DNA of 49,304 nt from an uncultured Clostridia bacterium (GTDB lineage: Bacteria > Bacillota > Clostridia > Oscillospirales > Acutalibacteraceae): positions 1 to 49,304 of the forward strand of contig CANQAJ010000005.1 of NCBI GenBank assembly GCA_947589365.1, read 5' to 3'. The notes beneath the pieces are model-generated. The model did no database searches, had not been told where the DNA came from, and worked only from the letters and a program-made list of their open reading frames with translations. Of this stretch, positions 1 to 8,900 are shown one piece after another. Made by a program: the position numbers and the translations under genes. The stretch's first letter is position 1, and every line of letters starts with the position of its first letter.

Positions 1-2850
1 GTTATTGTTTTCGGGGTCGCTGTGGCTTGCAATATATTCGCCGGAAATTTTTGACACATCCACGCCGGTTTGTTTGTTGTTTGCGTCACGCCGGATTAAA
101 TCCTCCGTCAATCCCACCGCATAAAAGAGGCGGAGCGGGGTGGATTGTGCCTTTTCACTCAGGTTGTCCTTGTATGAAATAGGACCGTCAACATCGGTGG
201 TTATCTCCGCCAGCTGAGTTGGCACCGCCGACACCGGAACATTCACATACAGAGAATCATCGTAGCCGCTCATATCTTCCGGTGTGATAGAGCCAATCTC
301 GTCAATGAAGTCGCCCACGTGTTCTTGCCAGACACGAATATCCGACAGACGGTAAACACCGTGATACTTGCTGTACATACTCGTACCGACGGGATAGGAG
401 CCGTGAGTATTGAAATAATCGTTCCATTCTTTTTGAAGGGTATCGGGAATTGTAGTACCGAAAACCGGATTGCGGCGAAGTGTATTGCGTTCCTCCTGCG
501 AATCGGCAAAACGGTAGCAGGTATAAACGGCGTTTTTGGTCTGCTCCGGAATTTCGGTCGGCTTCATTCCCTCGGTAATTCCGCAGGTAGGCACATATTC
601 CGCCAGTGTCGTGTAGTTAAGCCGCAAAACCCAGCCTTCCGCCCATGCCTGTTCCGCCGAACTGCAACCGGCGGGCAGATGTGTAACTTTATCGTAGCTA
701 TATGTCGCATTTTCCGCATCTCCATTGTACCAACCGATCGCCAACGGATCTTTTTCGGGATCCGAATCTTTATTTGGAGAGCTATTTTTATTTTTATTGT
801 TGTGCATATAGTCGTAATTCCACTGATAATCGTACACGCCTGCACGCACAAGCCCGTGCATTTCACCGAAGAGCAGCATGGACATATCAAATTTGTTTTC
901 TGACGAACCGGTCACATCGCCGCCATTTCCACTTGCGTCTTGTGTCACTTCGATTGCACCGTGTTTCAGCTCCATATATTCGCCCAAAGGGTCTTGATAT
1001 GTGATAGAATCAGATGCACCGGATGCGTTATCGCCCATAAGCGGAGGAAACGCCTGTCCGCGAATCTCGTCGAGCATAGCCTCGAATGTATCAATCACAC
1101 CGCCACTGGAGGTATCAACAAATTCGGTGTTATAATTGATATTGTTGATGACATCGTCTTTTGTGACAGCAGTCGGGTCAGTCGACACGTTGGAGATTTG
1201 ATTAAACTTTACTGTTTTGGAACCGTCCGAATCGGTGAATTTGACTGTTATAGGACTATCTGAACCTTCCCAATCTTTAAAGAGTTGATAAGCCTTTATA
1301 ATATCGTCTTTTTGCTTCCATTCATCGGGGTTTATATTTTCATATTGCTGCGGAGACTCGTTGAAGAAATGCGTGGGATCAAGCCCGGCATATACACGGG
1401 GTTTTTGCCATTCTTCGTCCGGCGTATCTACGCTGACCGTCAGAATCCGGAACTCCGTTCCCTCGTTGCGATCGTCCGTCAATTTGTTCTCATTTATAGC
1501 ATCCTGCACAAGCTTGGCATACTTTTTTTGTACCTTTGACTTCTCATAGGAAGCCGTCATCAAAATATCTAAAATCGTCACATTGCCGCCGCGTTCGTAC
1601 GTTTTTTTATTATTTAGTTCGTCACCCTCTGTGCTTTCGGTGCGGTACTTTTTCCACGCTCCACTATGCTCCGACACGCTTTTCTTTGGTATCGGCACAT
1701 TATGCCATTCATCGCCCGTGGCATTGCCGGTTTCAGGCTTCAATGCATAGTTGGAGCCACCGTCGGTCATCACAATGGCAACAGGGATACGCTGAACAAC
1801 TATTTCGTTTCCCGATTTCGATGTATAGGTTACGGTTACACCTTCCTTATCGTAACTATCGTAAAGCTCTTCAAATCCTTTATAAATTCCCGCCTGCATG
1901 TCAGTGTGATAACCGATATTCAACGTATCGGTCGGGTCACAACCAAATCGACTGCTTTTATAGTCGTTGCGGGCATGACTACTATAATTTTCGTATATAC
2001 CACTCTTGTCATTCAGCTTTTGCAACCCGCCTACTGTTCCGACCATATAGGATGCACTTCCACTATTATTGGGAGCTTGTTCACTACCGTAGTAACTGTA
2101 GTATAATCGGAAATTTTTAACCTCCAAATATTTTCCGTCCGTCGGCGTACTATAATGCCCAAGCTCCAGCAGGGTGTGTGCCGTGCCGCCGTAGCCGATC
2201 ACCGCCACTCAACTGTATTCGCTTATATCCATCACTTCCTGAATGGATTTGTTGACGGATTCCAGGACTTTATAAATACGAGAATGTGTAATGCGTTTAC
2301 TGTTCTGAGCATTATAGTCGCTGTGTGCTTTCCCATCAACAACGTCTGTTGCCATCGAGCCGGACATATCGAGGAGGATCACCAAGTCTACCGGGGACGG
2401 CGGATACTCGTTGATAACCTGAGTACTCGCTAAGGATGAAAAAATTGTTCCAAAATCAGAATTGAATTTTACGGTTCCGGTGTAGCCGTCGGTATCCGTA
2501 TCAAGTTTGATATCGTTACCGGAGGCAAAAACACTCTTATCCGTCCAAATACGACCGGCATACCGACTGCCCCAATTTTCGGACAGCAGCTGACCGATAT
2601 AGGTGTCGCTCGTATCGCCGTCTGCAATACGTTTCATAGCATTCGCCGTAGCTTCCGGGTTGACCGCAGATGATGACACCCAACTGACGGAATTACACAA
2701 CATGACCGCTATCATGCACAGGCACAGCAGCATAGAAGTAACTTTTCTCAATGCATTGCCAAAAGACACGGATCGACCGCTTCTCGTCCGCTCACAATGC
2801 CTTCCCGCCTGTTTTTCTGAAAATTCTGTTTTTGGAACAATTCTTCTCAT
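1..2850 (-). pseudogene. secreted VWA-domain surface protein, interrupted by in-frame TGA, cut by window edge
   Basis: The ATG at 2850 has a strong site (AAGGAAGG, 7 nt upstream). I reject the upstream in-frame GTG at 2868 because it lies inside that site. A basic N-terminus and a hydrophobic stretch (LLCLCMIAVMLC) look like a signal peptide. A VWA domain follows: LLDMSGSM is the metal-ion-dependent adhesion motif, and IVMTDGGSNYA near 1745-1770 is its later strand. Codon 215 is TGA (2208-2206). I translated the same frame from 2205 to base 1 and found no other stop. The bases after the stop encode VAVIGYGGTAHTLLELG, the expected next VWA strand, so Arg CGA to TGA is the simplest lesion. Such proteins are often pilus-tip or adhesin subunits in Firmicutes; any wall anchor lies outside the window. 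It could be a recent pseudogene, a sequencing error or a truncated form. Confidence 0.8.
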
Positions 2851-3157
2851 AAAATATCCTTCCTTCACACAAAGGAGCTATAAAATGCTGCTTTAATTGT
2901 GTGTAATGTCAAAATATTAAACAAAGACCACATAAGGACGAACAAAGCCGTTCCTTTTAAAACAAAAAACTGCAAGTATAGAAATCACTTCGATAGAAAC
3001 TCAATTACCCGACTAACCGACATAATCCGTATTCGGAAGCACTCGCTCCGTCCGGCCGCCGGACTGCCTGATAACCGTTTTTTTGCATATTTATCGAACA
3101 AAATGGTACAATAATAACAAACCGTAAAAGTAAAGACCGTTTTAAGGCCACGTAGCC
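2851..3157 (-). other. long untranslated leader of the VWA gene
   Basis: About 300 nt separate the predicted transcription start (near 3157) from the ATG at 2850. I see no gene here. It contains a perfect GC-rich hairpin (GTCCGG-CGG-CCGGAC, 3050-3064) in otherwise AT-rich DNA, flanked by weaker stems. This leaves room for a regulatory RNA, but I do not recognise a known riboswitch; a cyclic-di-GMP aptamer was looked for by motif and not found. Confidence 0.4.
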
Positions 3158-3163
3158 ACAGAG

Positions 3164-3192
3164 GTTATATACCATAATAATTAAATTGTCAA
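3164..3192 (-). promoter_or_regulatory. sigma-A promoter for the VWA gene
   Basis: Read on the minus strand, a perfect -35 TTGACA (3192-3187), 17 bp spacer and -10 TATAAC (3169-3164). It points at the VWA gene and lies outside the 3512-4975 inverted-repeat segment. Confidence 0.65.
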
Positions 3193-3326
3193 TAATTTTT
3201 TATACATTTTCCTAAAAAAATTTAAAAAAAATTTAAGTCTGAATTTATAAAGTAAATGCAATAAAATTACAAAAGTATACTGCATTTAATTATATTCATA
3301 CATTCGGAAAGTAAGTACGCTTGTTC

Positions 3327-3355
3327 TTGATAGGTTATCAAAAAAATGCTATAAT
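3327..3355 (+). promoter_or_regulatory. consensus promoter facing the recombinase, overlapping an inverted repeat
   Basis: TTGATA (3327-3332), 17 bp, TATAAT (3350-3355), with the TG of an extended -10. Transcription would start near 3362 and run right, antisense to the recombinase in its present orientation. One arm of a 14-bp inverted repeat fills most of the spacer. No plus-strand gene follows within 1.5 kb, so its product is unknown. If the 3512-4975 segment were flipped, it would transcribe the recombinase. Confidence 0.6.
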
Positions 3356-3396
3356 GGATAATCATATTATATCTGCAAACACAGCATTTTTTTGAT
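3337..3396. repeat. perfect 14-bp inverted repeat around the -10 region
   Basis: Arms 3337-3350 (ATCAAAAAAATGCT) and 3383-3396 (its exact reverse complement) with a 32-bp AT-rich spacer. The left arm spans the promoter spacer and the first base of the -10 box. Possible roles: a recombinase or regulator site, or an AT-rich bidirectional hairpin. The loop is long for a rho-independent terminator. Confidence 0.6.
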
Positions 3397-3511
3397 GTTC
3401 CGTTTCCGGATAGTGAGTATAAATCAGCAGAAATTTGCTGCATTGCTCGGGAAATTTTTTTCTGAATTTTTATACTAACCGGATTTGCGTTTACTTTCGT
3501 ATGCGGTTTTC

Positions 3512-3527
3512 TTCGCAGAGTTCCTTA
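3512..3527 (+). repeat. left 16-bp inverted repeat of the recombinase segment
   Basis: TTCGCAGAGTTCCTTA is the exact reverse complement of 4960-4975. Similarity continues weakly inward (CTCTGC against TTCTAC). The copy is also part of a local stem (GCAGAG, 7-nt loop, CTCTGC; 3516-3534). The inverted arrangement predicts inversion of the intervening DNA, not excision. Confidence 0.75.
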
Positions 3528-3579
3528 CTCTGCTATTTCAAGGAATTAATGCACATATTTCGCACGATTTCCCTCTTTT

Positions 3580-3598
3580 TGACGGTATTTTTTGACGG
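3580..3598 (+). repeat. paired TGACGG repeats, 3' side of the recombinase
   Basis: TGACGG at 3580-3585 and 3593-3598, each preceded by a T-run, just beyond the recombinase stop codon. A similar pair lies upstream of the gene at 4786-4803. Tn916-family integrases bind short direct 'arm-type' repeats near both ends of their elements, so these may be arm sites. That role is inference. Confidence 0.4.
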
Positions 3599-3604
3599 CT
3601 GAAA

Positions 3605-4726
3605 TTAATACCCGATTGCAGCCAACTTCTCCATGTTGTCCCGCTTAAGCTCCATAGAGGAATGAACATATCGCTCTAATGTGAATTTCGGACTGGTGTG
3701 TCCGAGAATTTCAGACAGTGATTTGATTTCAAAGCCCACCTCCACGCACCGTGCCGCAAAGGTATGACGAAGCACATGAAAATGAACATCCTCCATCCCG
3801 CAATCTGCCGTATATCGTTCCAATCGGTATTGCAGGGTGCGGGGTTCCATATAGCGGTCGCTTTCCCCGGTCAGCACAAATGCGGACGGGTCGTTCTTTT
3901 TTCGCAGTGTACACAACTTGACCGCATATTCTGTCAGCGGAATTACCCGTGACGACGTGTTGCTTTTTGGGTCGGTCAGAACGATTTTGGTTTTCTGCGG
4001 AGCATCCGCCTCATAGTCTTTCAATCGCAGCATGGTAGAGGTCACCGTCAGGGTACGTTCACACAATGAGATATCGCCCCAACGCAATGCACATACCTCG
4101 CCGATCCGCAGCCCCGTGAGCAGTGCAAGCAGTATGCCAAACCTGCAATCGTCCAAATCGCTCAGTAAATATGCCGTAAACACCTGCTGTTCTTCTCGGG
4201 TGAGTACCCTCATTTCTTTTTTGCCGTCCTTTGGATAAACGATCTCAATGTTCTGCGACAGCAGCAACGCATCCTGCCGCCGGATATATTCAATCACCGA
4301 ATGCACTACAGTTAAAATACAGCGGATTGTTTTCGGCGATAATTCCTCTTCACACAATAATTTATGGCTGAATTGTTCGATCAGGATAGAGGACAGAGCG
4401 GACAGATGGCAGCCTCCCAATCCCGGCAAAATATGGTTGTGAATAATTACATCGTATTTCACATAAGCGGATTCCTTGACACGGCTGCGGCAAAGTGTCA
4501 GCCACTCCTCACAATAGACACCAAACCGTTTCCGTGTGCCGGTTGCAGAAACTGTGCCTTTGAGCAAAGCTGCTTTTGCCGCGTTCAGCTTGTCCCGCAC
4601 CTCTCGGTAGGTCTTGGCATAGCAGTACCCGAACCGTGCGTTTCCGTCCGGCTTGTAGCCCTTGATATATCGAGCTTCCCAACGATTGTCTTTGCGTTTA
4701 TAGATGTTTTCTCCCTTTTTGGACAT
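3605..4726 (-). CDS. tyrosine site-specific recombinase (phage/ICE-type integrase)
   Basis: 373 residues. The start is the ATG at 4726, 9 nt after AAAGGAGG; upstream in-frame codons to 4834 lack a site. Residues 1-60 form an N-terminal arm-binding region, about 65-150 the core-binding SAM-like domain, and about 170-373 the catalytic domain. All six catalytic positions can be placed: R207 (TGLRIGE), K254 (near TDPKSN), H317 and R320 (HVLRH), H343 (LGH) and nucleophile Y353 (ERYVH). The architecture is that of Tn916/ICE and phage integrases. There is no excisionase, relaxase or phage gene beside it. It sits alone between perfect 16-bp inverted repeats, next to a surface-protein gene, which suggests a DNA invertase role. 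It may instead be the terminal integrase of an island extending left. Confidence 0.9.
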   Translation of the reverse strand: MSKKGENIYKRKDNRWEARYIKGYKPDGNARFGYCYAKTYREVRDKLNAAKAALLKGTVSATGTRKRFGVYCEEWLTLCRSRVKESAYVKYDVIIHNHILPGLGGCHLSALSSILIEQFSHKLLCEEELSPKTIRCILTVVHSVIEYIRRQDALLLSQNIEIVYPKDGKKEMRVLTREEQQVFTAYLLSDLDDCRFGILLALLTGLRIGEVCALRWGDISLCERTLTVTSTMLRLKDYEADAPQKTKIVLTDPKSNTSSRVIPLTEYAVKLCTLRKKNDPSAFVLTGESDRYMEPRTLQYRLERYTADCGMEDVHFHVLRHTFAARCVEVGFEIKSLSEILGHTSPKFTLERYVHSSMELKRDNMEKLAAIGY

Positions 4727-4785
4727 AGAAAATGCCCTCCTTTCAAGTGATACTATTATTTTATCGCCGAAATTCGGTTTTTTCC

Positions 4786-4803
4786 TGACGGCACATCTGA
4801 CGG
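4786..4803 (+). repeat. paired TGACGG repeats, 5' side of the recombinase
   Basis: TGACGG at 4786-4791 and 4798-4803, both followed by CA, upstream of the recombinase start. They have the same orientation and near-identical spacing as the pair at 3580-3598. Candidate arm-type integrase binding sites. Confidence 0.4.
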
Positions 4804-4917
4804 CAGATGCTATCAAAAACAACTGATTTCTCACCGCTTTTTCTCTATTCGTTCAGCGAAATGAGTCGATTTACTATTTCTCATATCAAAAAAAGTTTGT
4901 AATTTTTCTGAAACCTA

Positions 4918-4946
4918 TTGCAATCAATGAGATTCAGAGTTATAAT
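4918..4946 (+). promoter_or_regulatory. outward-facing promoter just inside the right inverted repeat
   Basis: TTGCAA (4918-4923), exactly 17 bp, TATAAT (4941-4946). The start would be near 4953, so transcription passes out through the 16-bp repeat at 4960-4975. If the segment inverts, this promoter maps to about 3541-3569 on the minus strand and points left toward the VWA gene. That is the classic layout of an invertible promoter. Confidence 0.6.
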
Positions 4947-4952
4947 TAATAC

Positions 4953-5130
4953 CGTAGAATAAGGAACTCTGCGAAAAAAATAGAATAGACTGAGGGACAC
5001 TATGTTCCTCAAACTCCCGTTGCACCGTATGTACGGGTTCCGTATGCGGTGCCGCATTAATACAGATGTTTCTGCAATTAGCCGGGATAGTAATTCAGAG
5101 GGTTGACCAAAGCAGGTCTGCCCTCTTTCT
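4953..5130 (+). ncRNA. candidate structured small RNA / short terminated transcript
   Basis: This begins about 7 nt after a consensus -10 box and ends at a terminator-like hairpin. Three stems can be drawn: TGAGGGACA-CTA-TGTTCCTCA (4991-5011); an imperfect one, GCACCGTAT to ATGCGGTGC, with an inner ACGG-GTT-CCGT (5022-5052); and the terminal hairpin 5097-5126. There is no convincing ORF with a ribosome site. I do not recognise the family. It could be a free-standing sRNA or simply the unproductive leader from the invertible promoter. Confidence 0.4.
4960..4975 (-). repeat. right 16-bp inverted repeat of the recombinase segment
   Basis: TAAGGAACTCTGCGAA, exact reverse complement of 3512-3527, 234 bp upstream of the recombinase start. 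An A-run (4975-4981) lies just outside, matching in inverted sense the T-rich flank outside the left copy. Confidence 0.75.
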
Positions 5131-5132
5131 TG
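5097..5132 (+). terminator. rightward terminator-like hairpin
   Basis: Stem AGAGGG/CCCTCT (5097-5102, 5121-5126) continues through a 2-nt internal loop into GACC/GGTC with loop AAAGCA. The tail is TTCTT, a modest U-tract. The tail is on the plus-strand 3' side only, so it would end rightward transcripts leaving the recombinase segment. Confidence 0.5.
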
Positions 5133-5214
5133 TGTGCCTTTTCTGAAATTTTCGGTGAAAGCAAATCCGGTCGAAATGCTCCCGCCGCCTTTTTACCGTC
5201 AAGGTTTAACACGC

Positions 5215-5245
5215 AAAAAAAATCCCCACCTAAAGGGCAGGGATT
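5215..5245 (-). terminator. rho-independent terminator of the membrane-anchored protein gene
   Basis: On the minus strand a 10-bp stem (AATCCCTGCC with GGTGGGGATT, two G-T pairs), loop CTTTA, then eight T residues. It lies 25 nt after the stop codon at 5270. It also marks roughly where the accessory region on the left gives way to chromosome of more ordinary composition. Confidence 0.85.
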
Positions 5246-5269
5246 CTGTAAGCGTATTATTCTTTAATA

Positions 5270-5731
5270 TCAGAAATATGAACGGTAGTCAATCATCGGG
5301 AACGGATCCTGTCCTTCTCCGAATGCATAGAGAATATAATATCCTTTCGGTGCTTCATCATGATAACTGAATCTCAGCTCCGGATCAAATCCTGCTCCGA
5401 AATCCACACAGTTCGGTGCATCCTTCAGGTCAATAACCTTGATGTTAAGGTCACCTGTATATTTGGTAGCAAAATGGCTGTTGAGCTGTGCAAGAGGATA
5501 TGTACTCTTTAAAAGAACCGCTCCGTAAAATTGAAGAGGACCATCCGTGGATGTCAGCTTACCCGTTCTTGAAACCGAACCTTCAACGGTAGTATTAGAC
5601 GGAAGCTCAATGGATTTAAGCTCACTCTCGATATTTTGTGATGTAACGTTATCCATCACAACACCGACCACTGCGGCTCCGGCAACTAACAGAATAACAA
5701 AAACCACTATCAGACTTATAACCTTTTTCAT
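5270..5731 (-). CDS. hypothetical membrane-anchored extracytoplasmic protein
   Basis: 153 residues with AAGGGG upstream of the ATG. Residues 4-26 form one hydrophobic helix (ISLIVVFVILLVAGAAVVGV), a membrane anchor or uncleaved signal. The remaining ~125 residues are soluble and would lie outside the cell. They start with a short polar stretch and end in an acidic/aromatic tail (PFPMIDYRSYF). I recognise no catalytic motif or family. It is monocistronic, with its own consensus promoter (5782-5810) and a strong terminator (5215-5245). No function is proposed. Confidence 0.75.
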   Translation of the reverse strand: MKKVISLIVVFVILLVAGAAVVGVVMDNVTSQNIESELKSIELPSNTTVEGSVSRTGKLTSTDGPLQFYGAVLLKSTYPLAQLNSHFATKYTGDLNIKVIDLKDAPNCVDFGAGFDPELRFSYHDEAPKGYYILYAFGEGQDPFPMIDYRSYF

Positions 5732-5781
5732 AAAAAAACCCCTTCACCTGATCTCGACAGATCATTGTTAATATATTTAGT

Positions 5782-5810
5782 ATTATACTATAATAACTGT
5801 TGTTTTGCAA
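5782..5810 (-). promoter_or_regulatory. promoter of the membrane-anchored protein gene
   Basis: Minus strand TTGCAA (5810-5805), 17 bp, TATAAT (5787-5782), about 50 bp upstream of the start codon. The remaining intergenic DNA to 5915 shows no clear terminator for the upstream HD-GYP gene. Confidence 0.7.
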
Positions 5811-5915
5811 GTTGTTTTTTAGTGATATTTACTTCCCTGTAAGTTTAAATTGAGCATTGTATACCATACCCGAATACAAAACTGCATTTTATTTTACCGA
5901 TAAATTGCCGTTGAG

Positions 5916-8900
5916 TCAGTTTTTTACATCTATGGAAAAATCCTTTGAAACGCTGTGTTTTGCATAATACAAAGAATTTTGTGCAGTTTCATACATCTCA
6001 TCAAACGATCTTCCGCTGTTCGGATAAGTACTTATTCCCAGCTTGGCATAAATAAGTACACTTCCGCCGTCTGTTTCATAGCTGTGCCTTATTGCGGAAC
6101 ATATCTGTCCCGCCTTTAATCCGAGTATTTCCCTGTTATTTATACCCTTTACAAATATCATAAACTGTGCTCCGCTTATTCTCCCCACTATATCATAATC
6201 ACTGAAAAGCTCACGGATACCCGAAGCCGTTTCTTTCAACACCGCATTTGCAAATACCTTCCCGAGTTCTTTTTCCATTTCATCAAAGCCGCATATTTCT
6301 ACCATGATCAATGAATTAGGGAGAGAAGCTCCTTCGCCGTACAGGTATGTTTTTATTTTATTTTCGGTTGCGGAACGATTATACAGCTTTGTGATATAAT
6401 CTGTGCGGTCACGCCTCGATTCATCATCGGCATGGGAATCCTTCTCATCCGAGATATCGGTAAATATAATCATTATTTTTGATGCAGTGCCTGCCGCATT
6501 CCTTCCGGCCGCAAAACGCACCCTGTTCCACACATATCTTTCTTTCATCATATTATATATCCTGATAAGACATTCCGGATCCGAGCCGTCTGATCGGGAG
6601 GAATTAAGCTTTTCAAGGAATTTCCTTATATCATCCGGGTGGATAAACGTCTTGTCCCTTATATTTTTAACAAAGTCAAAGCTGTCGGGAACGTAGCCGT
6701 ACAACACCTTAAATGAATCCGAAATCCCAATACAGTCTGTCCTCGGCGTCCATTCCATAATAAAGGATTTTGTCTGTATAAGTATTTCATTATAAAGCTT
6801 CTCATTGGGAACAAGCGATGTACTGCTGTAGTTCAATGCCTTATATTCCGTAATCATTCTATCGGAATCCACTTCTTTGCTGAAGCTTTCAACATCAAGA
6901 AATTCATTTTTATGTATGCCGAATACAACCTCTGTTTTTTGTCTGACCTGTCTGAGAACCTCTTCATTTACATTCATGGGCATCAATATCTGTACATTGG
7001 TATTTTTAAAACATTCAAGAAGATAAAGAAGCGTGCTGACAGGTATAAGACCTCCGGCTATATCCTCAATAAATGAATTTGAAAACGTCACAGATCTGAA
7101 AAGACCCGTGATAAAGCATTTTATGTCAATACCCCCAAGCCCGACATTATATGCTCCCACAGAAAAGCCTCTTCCGGCAAGATAATCTATAAATTTCACC
7201 ATCTGCCGCATATCCATGCTTTCAATCATGTCATGCGTTATACTTATACATACATTTTTACAGGTTATCGGATAATACAGGAGCATTTCATCTATAGCTT
7301 TTATAACAATTTCATAATCGTCACCCTTGAACATTGTCATAATTGTAATCTTCGGCAACGAATGTCCTTTTTTTTCAAGCATATATATTTCGGCGAACAT
7401 TCTTTTCAGGCTGTCAAGACTGTATGCCGTAATATTGTTTGTGTGATACAAAGCCGAATATATTTCATCAAAATTAAAATCCCTGCCATATTCGGATGTG
7501 GTTTCGACCATCTCATAGGATATGATCCTCTCACTCGCCGAATCCGCAATCGGAACAAAAAGACTTTCAAATTCTATTTTGTCCTTCTCCTTTACATCAA
7601 GCTCTTTTTTCTGATATAATGTGATATCCCACATATTACGCATACCTGCGTTATAGAAAAGATACATATCCTTTCCGTTTATCTTAGCCACATCAACAGC
7701 CTTGGATGCGTTATCGAAAAGCTCGTCAAAATTCTTTCCGTCATTCGGATAATCACAAACACCTATACATACGGAAATTTCATGGCAGTCCTTCCCCTCA
7801 AAAGTATAAGTTCTATGCAAACTTTTAAACAATCTGTCAACAATATTTATATTGTCCTCTCTTCCGGTGCTGTCTTTCACCAATACCGCAAAGCTGTCAT
7901 CTTCCACCCTTCCGATCATGCAGCCCTTAAGATTATTCTTAAGAATACCCGCAATATCATTCAATATGTTATTTCCGAAGTGATAGCCTGTCTTCCTGTT
8001 TATTATACCGAAGCCGTCAACATCTATAACCATAAACAGATGGGAACCGTTTTTTCCGGTATGATTAATATAATCATTGACCTCATCACGCAGGCTGCCA
8101 TAGTTTCTCAGACCCGTAACAGGATCTCTGCCGGTCTTTAATTCTGTTTCGGGATCGATGTTTTCCCCATGTCCGATTGCCTCAAGACTCAGGTATATTT
8201 TGACCGGTTCATTGTCAACGGCAACCGGAACAGCAGTACATCTTACAAACGAATAAACATTATCGCTCAGACACATCGTACATTCAAGCACTATCCTGTC
8301 ATTACCCTTATTAATTTCATCATTGATATTATCAAGCCTGAAGGTTCTTTCAAATCTGCTCCTGTATTCGTCCGGGCATAATCCGGAAAAAAGCATGACC
8401 GCCTCGGAATAGTTCTTGGGATAATATTTGAACAAATTCTTGAACATACCCTTACATTCGTATGCGGTTTCATTTTTTAGATCAAATTCAAATACATAGT
8501 CGGAAATTTTGTTAAGTATATCATTATAACTTTCTTTGGACTGACGCATCTCCTTCTTTTGATTTTCTATCGTCTTTATAAGCTCATCCCTACCCATAGT
8601 CTTATAAAGAAAATCCACAGAATTTTCGTCAAAATCCACATTGAATGCTTCCTCAGGAAAATCATTCACAGAACGATCGACAAGCTTTTCATCGGCATAT
8701 TCCTCTGCAAGTGATTTGAAATCAGACAATACCATAGTAAAGCAATTCATCATCTTATCGGAAAATGCTCCGCAGGCACCCGAACGCATCATTTCCACAG
8801 CCTGTTCATGTGTAAAGGCAGCCTTATAGGAACGTTCACTTGTAAGTGCGTCATAGCAGTCCGCAACGGACACAACCTGTGCCCATATCGGTATACTGTC

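Noticed and set aside
2206..2208. TGA read as selenocysteine or tryptophan
   Set aside because: The site is a structural strand of a VWA domain where Arg fits, no selenocysteine element was recognised next to it, and TGA ends many normal genes in this window.
319..2433. Several plus-strand open frames opposite the VWA gene
   Set aside because: The minus-strand frame translates to a coherent VWA protein over the whole interval; plus-strand frames lack ribosome sites and have implausible composition.
4364..4750. Plus-strand 128-codon frame across the recombinase
   Set aside because: It is antisense to the well-supported catalytic domain and has no ribosome site.
4985..5060. Possible group II intron remnant
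   Set aside because: The CCGTATG/TACGG stems recall group II intron tails, but no domain V sequence or reverse transcriptase is present.
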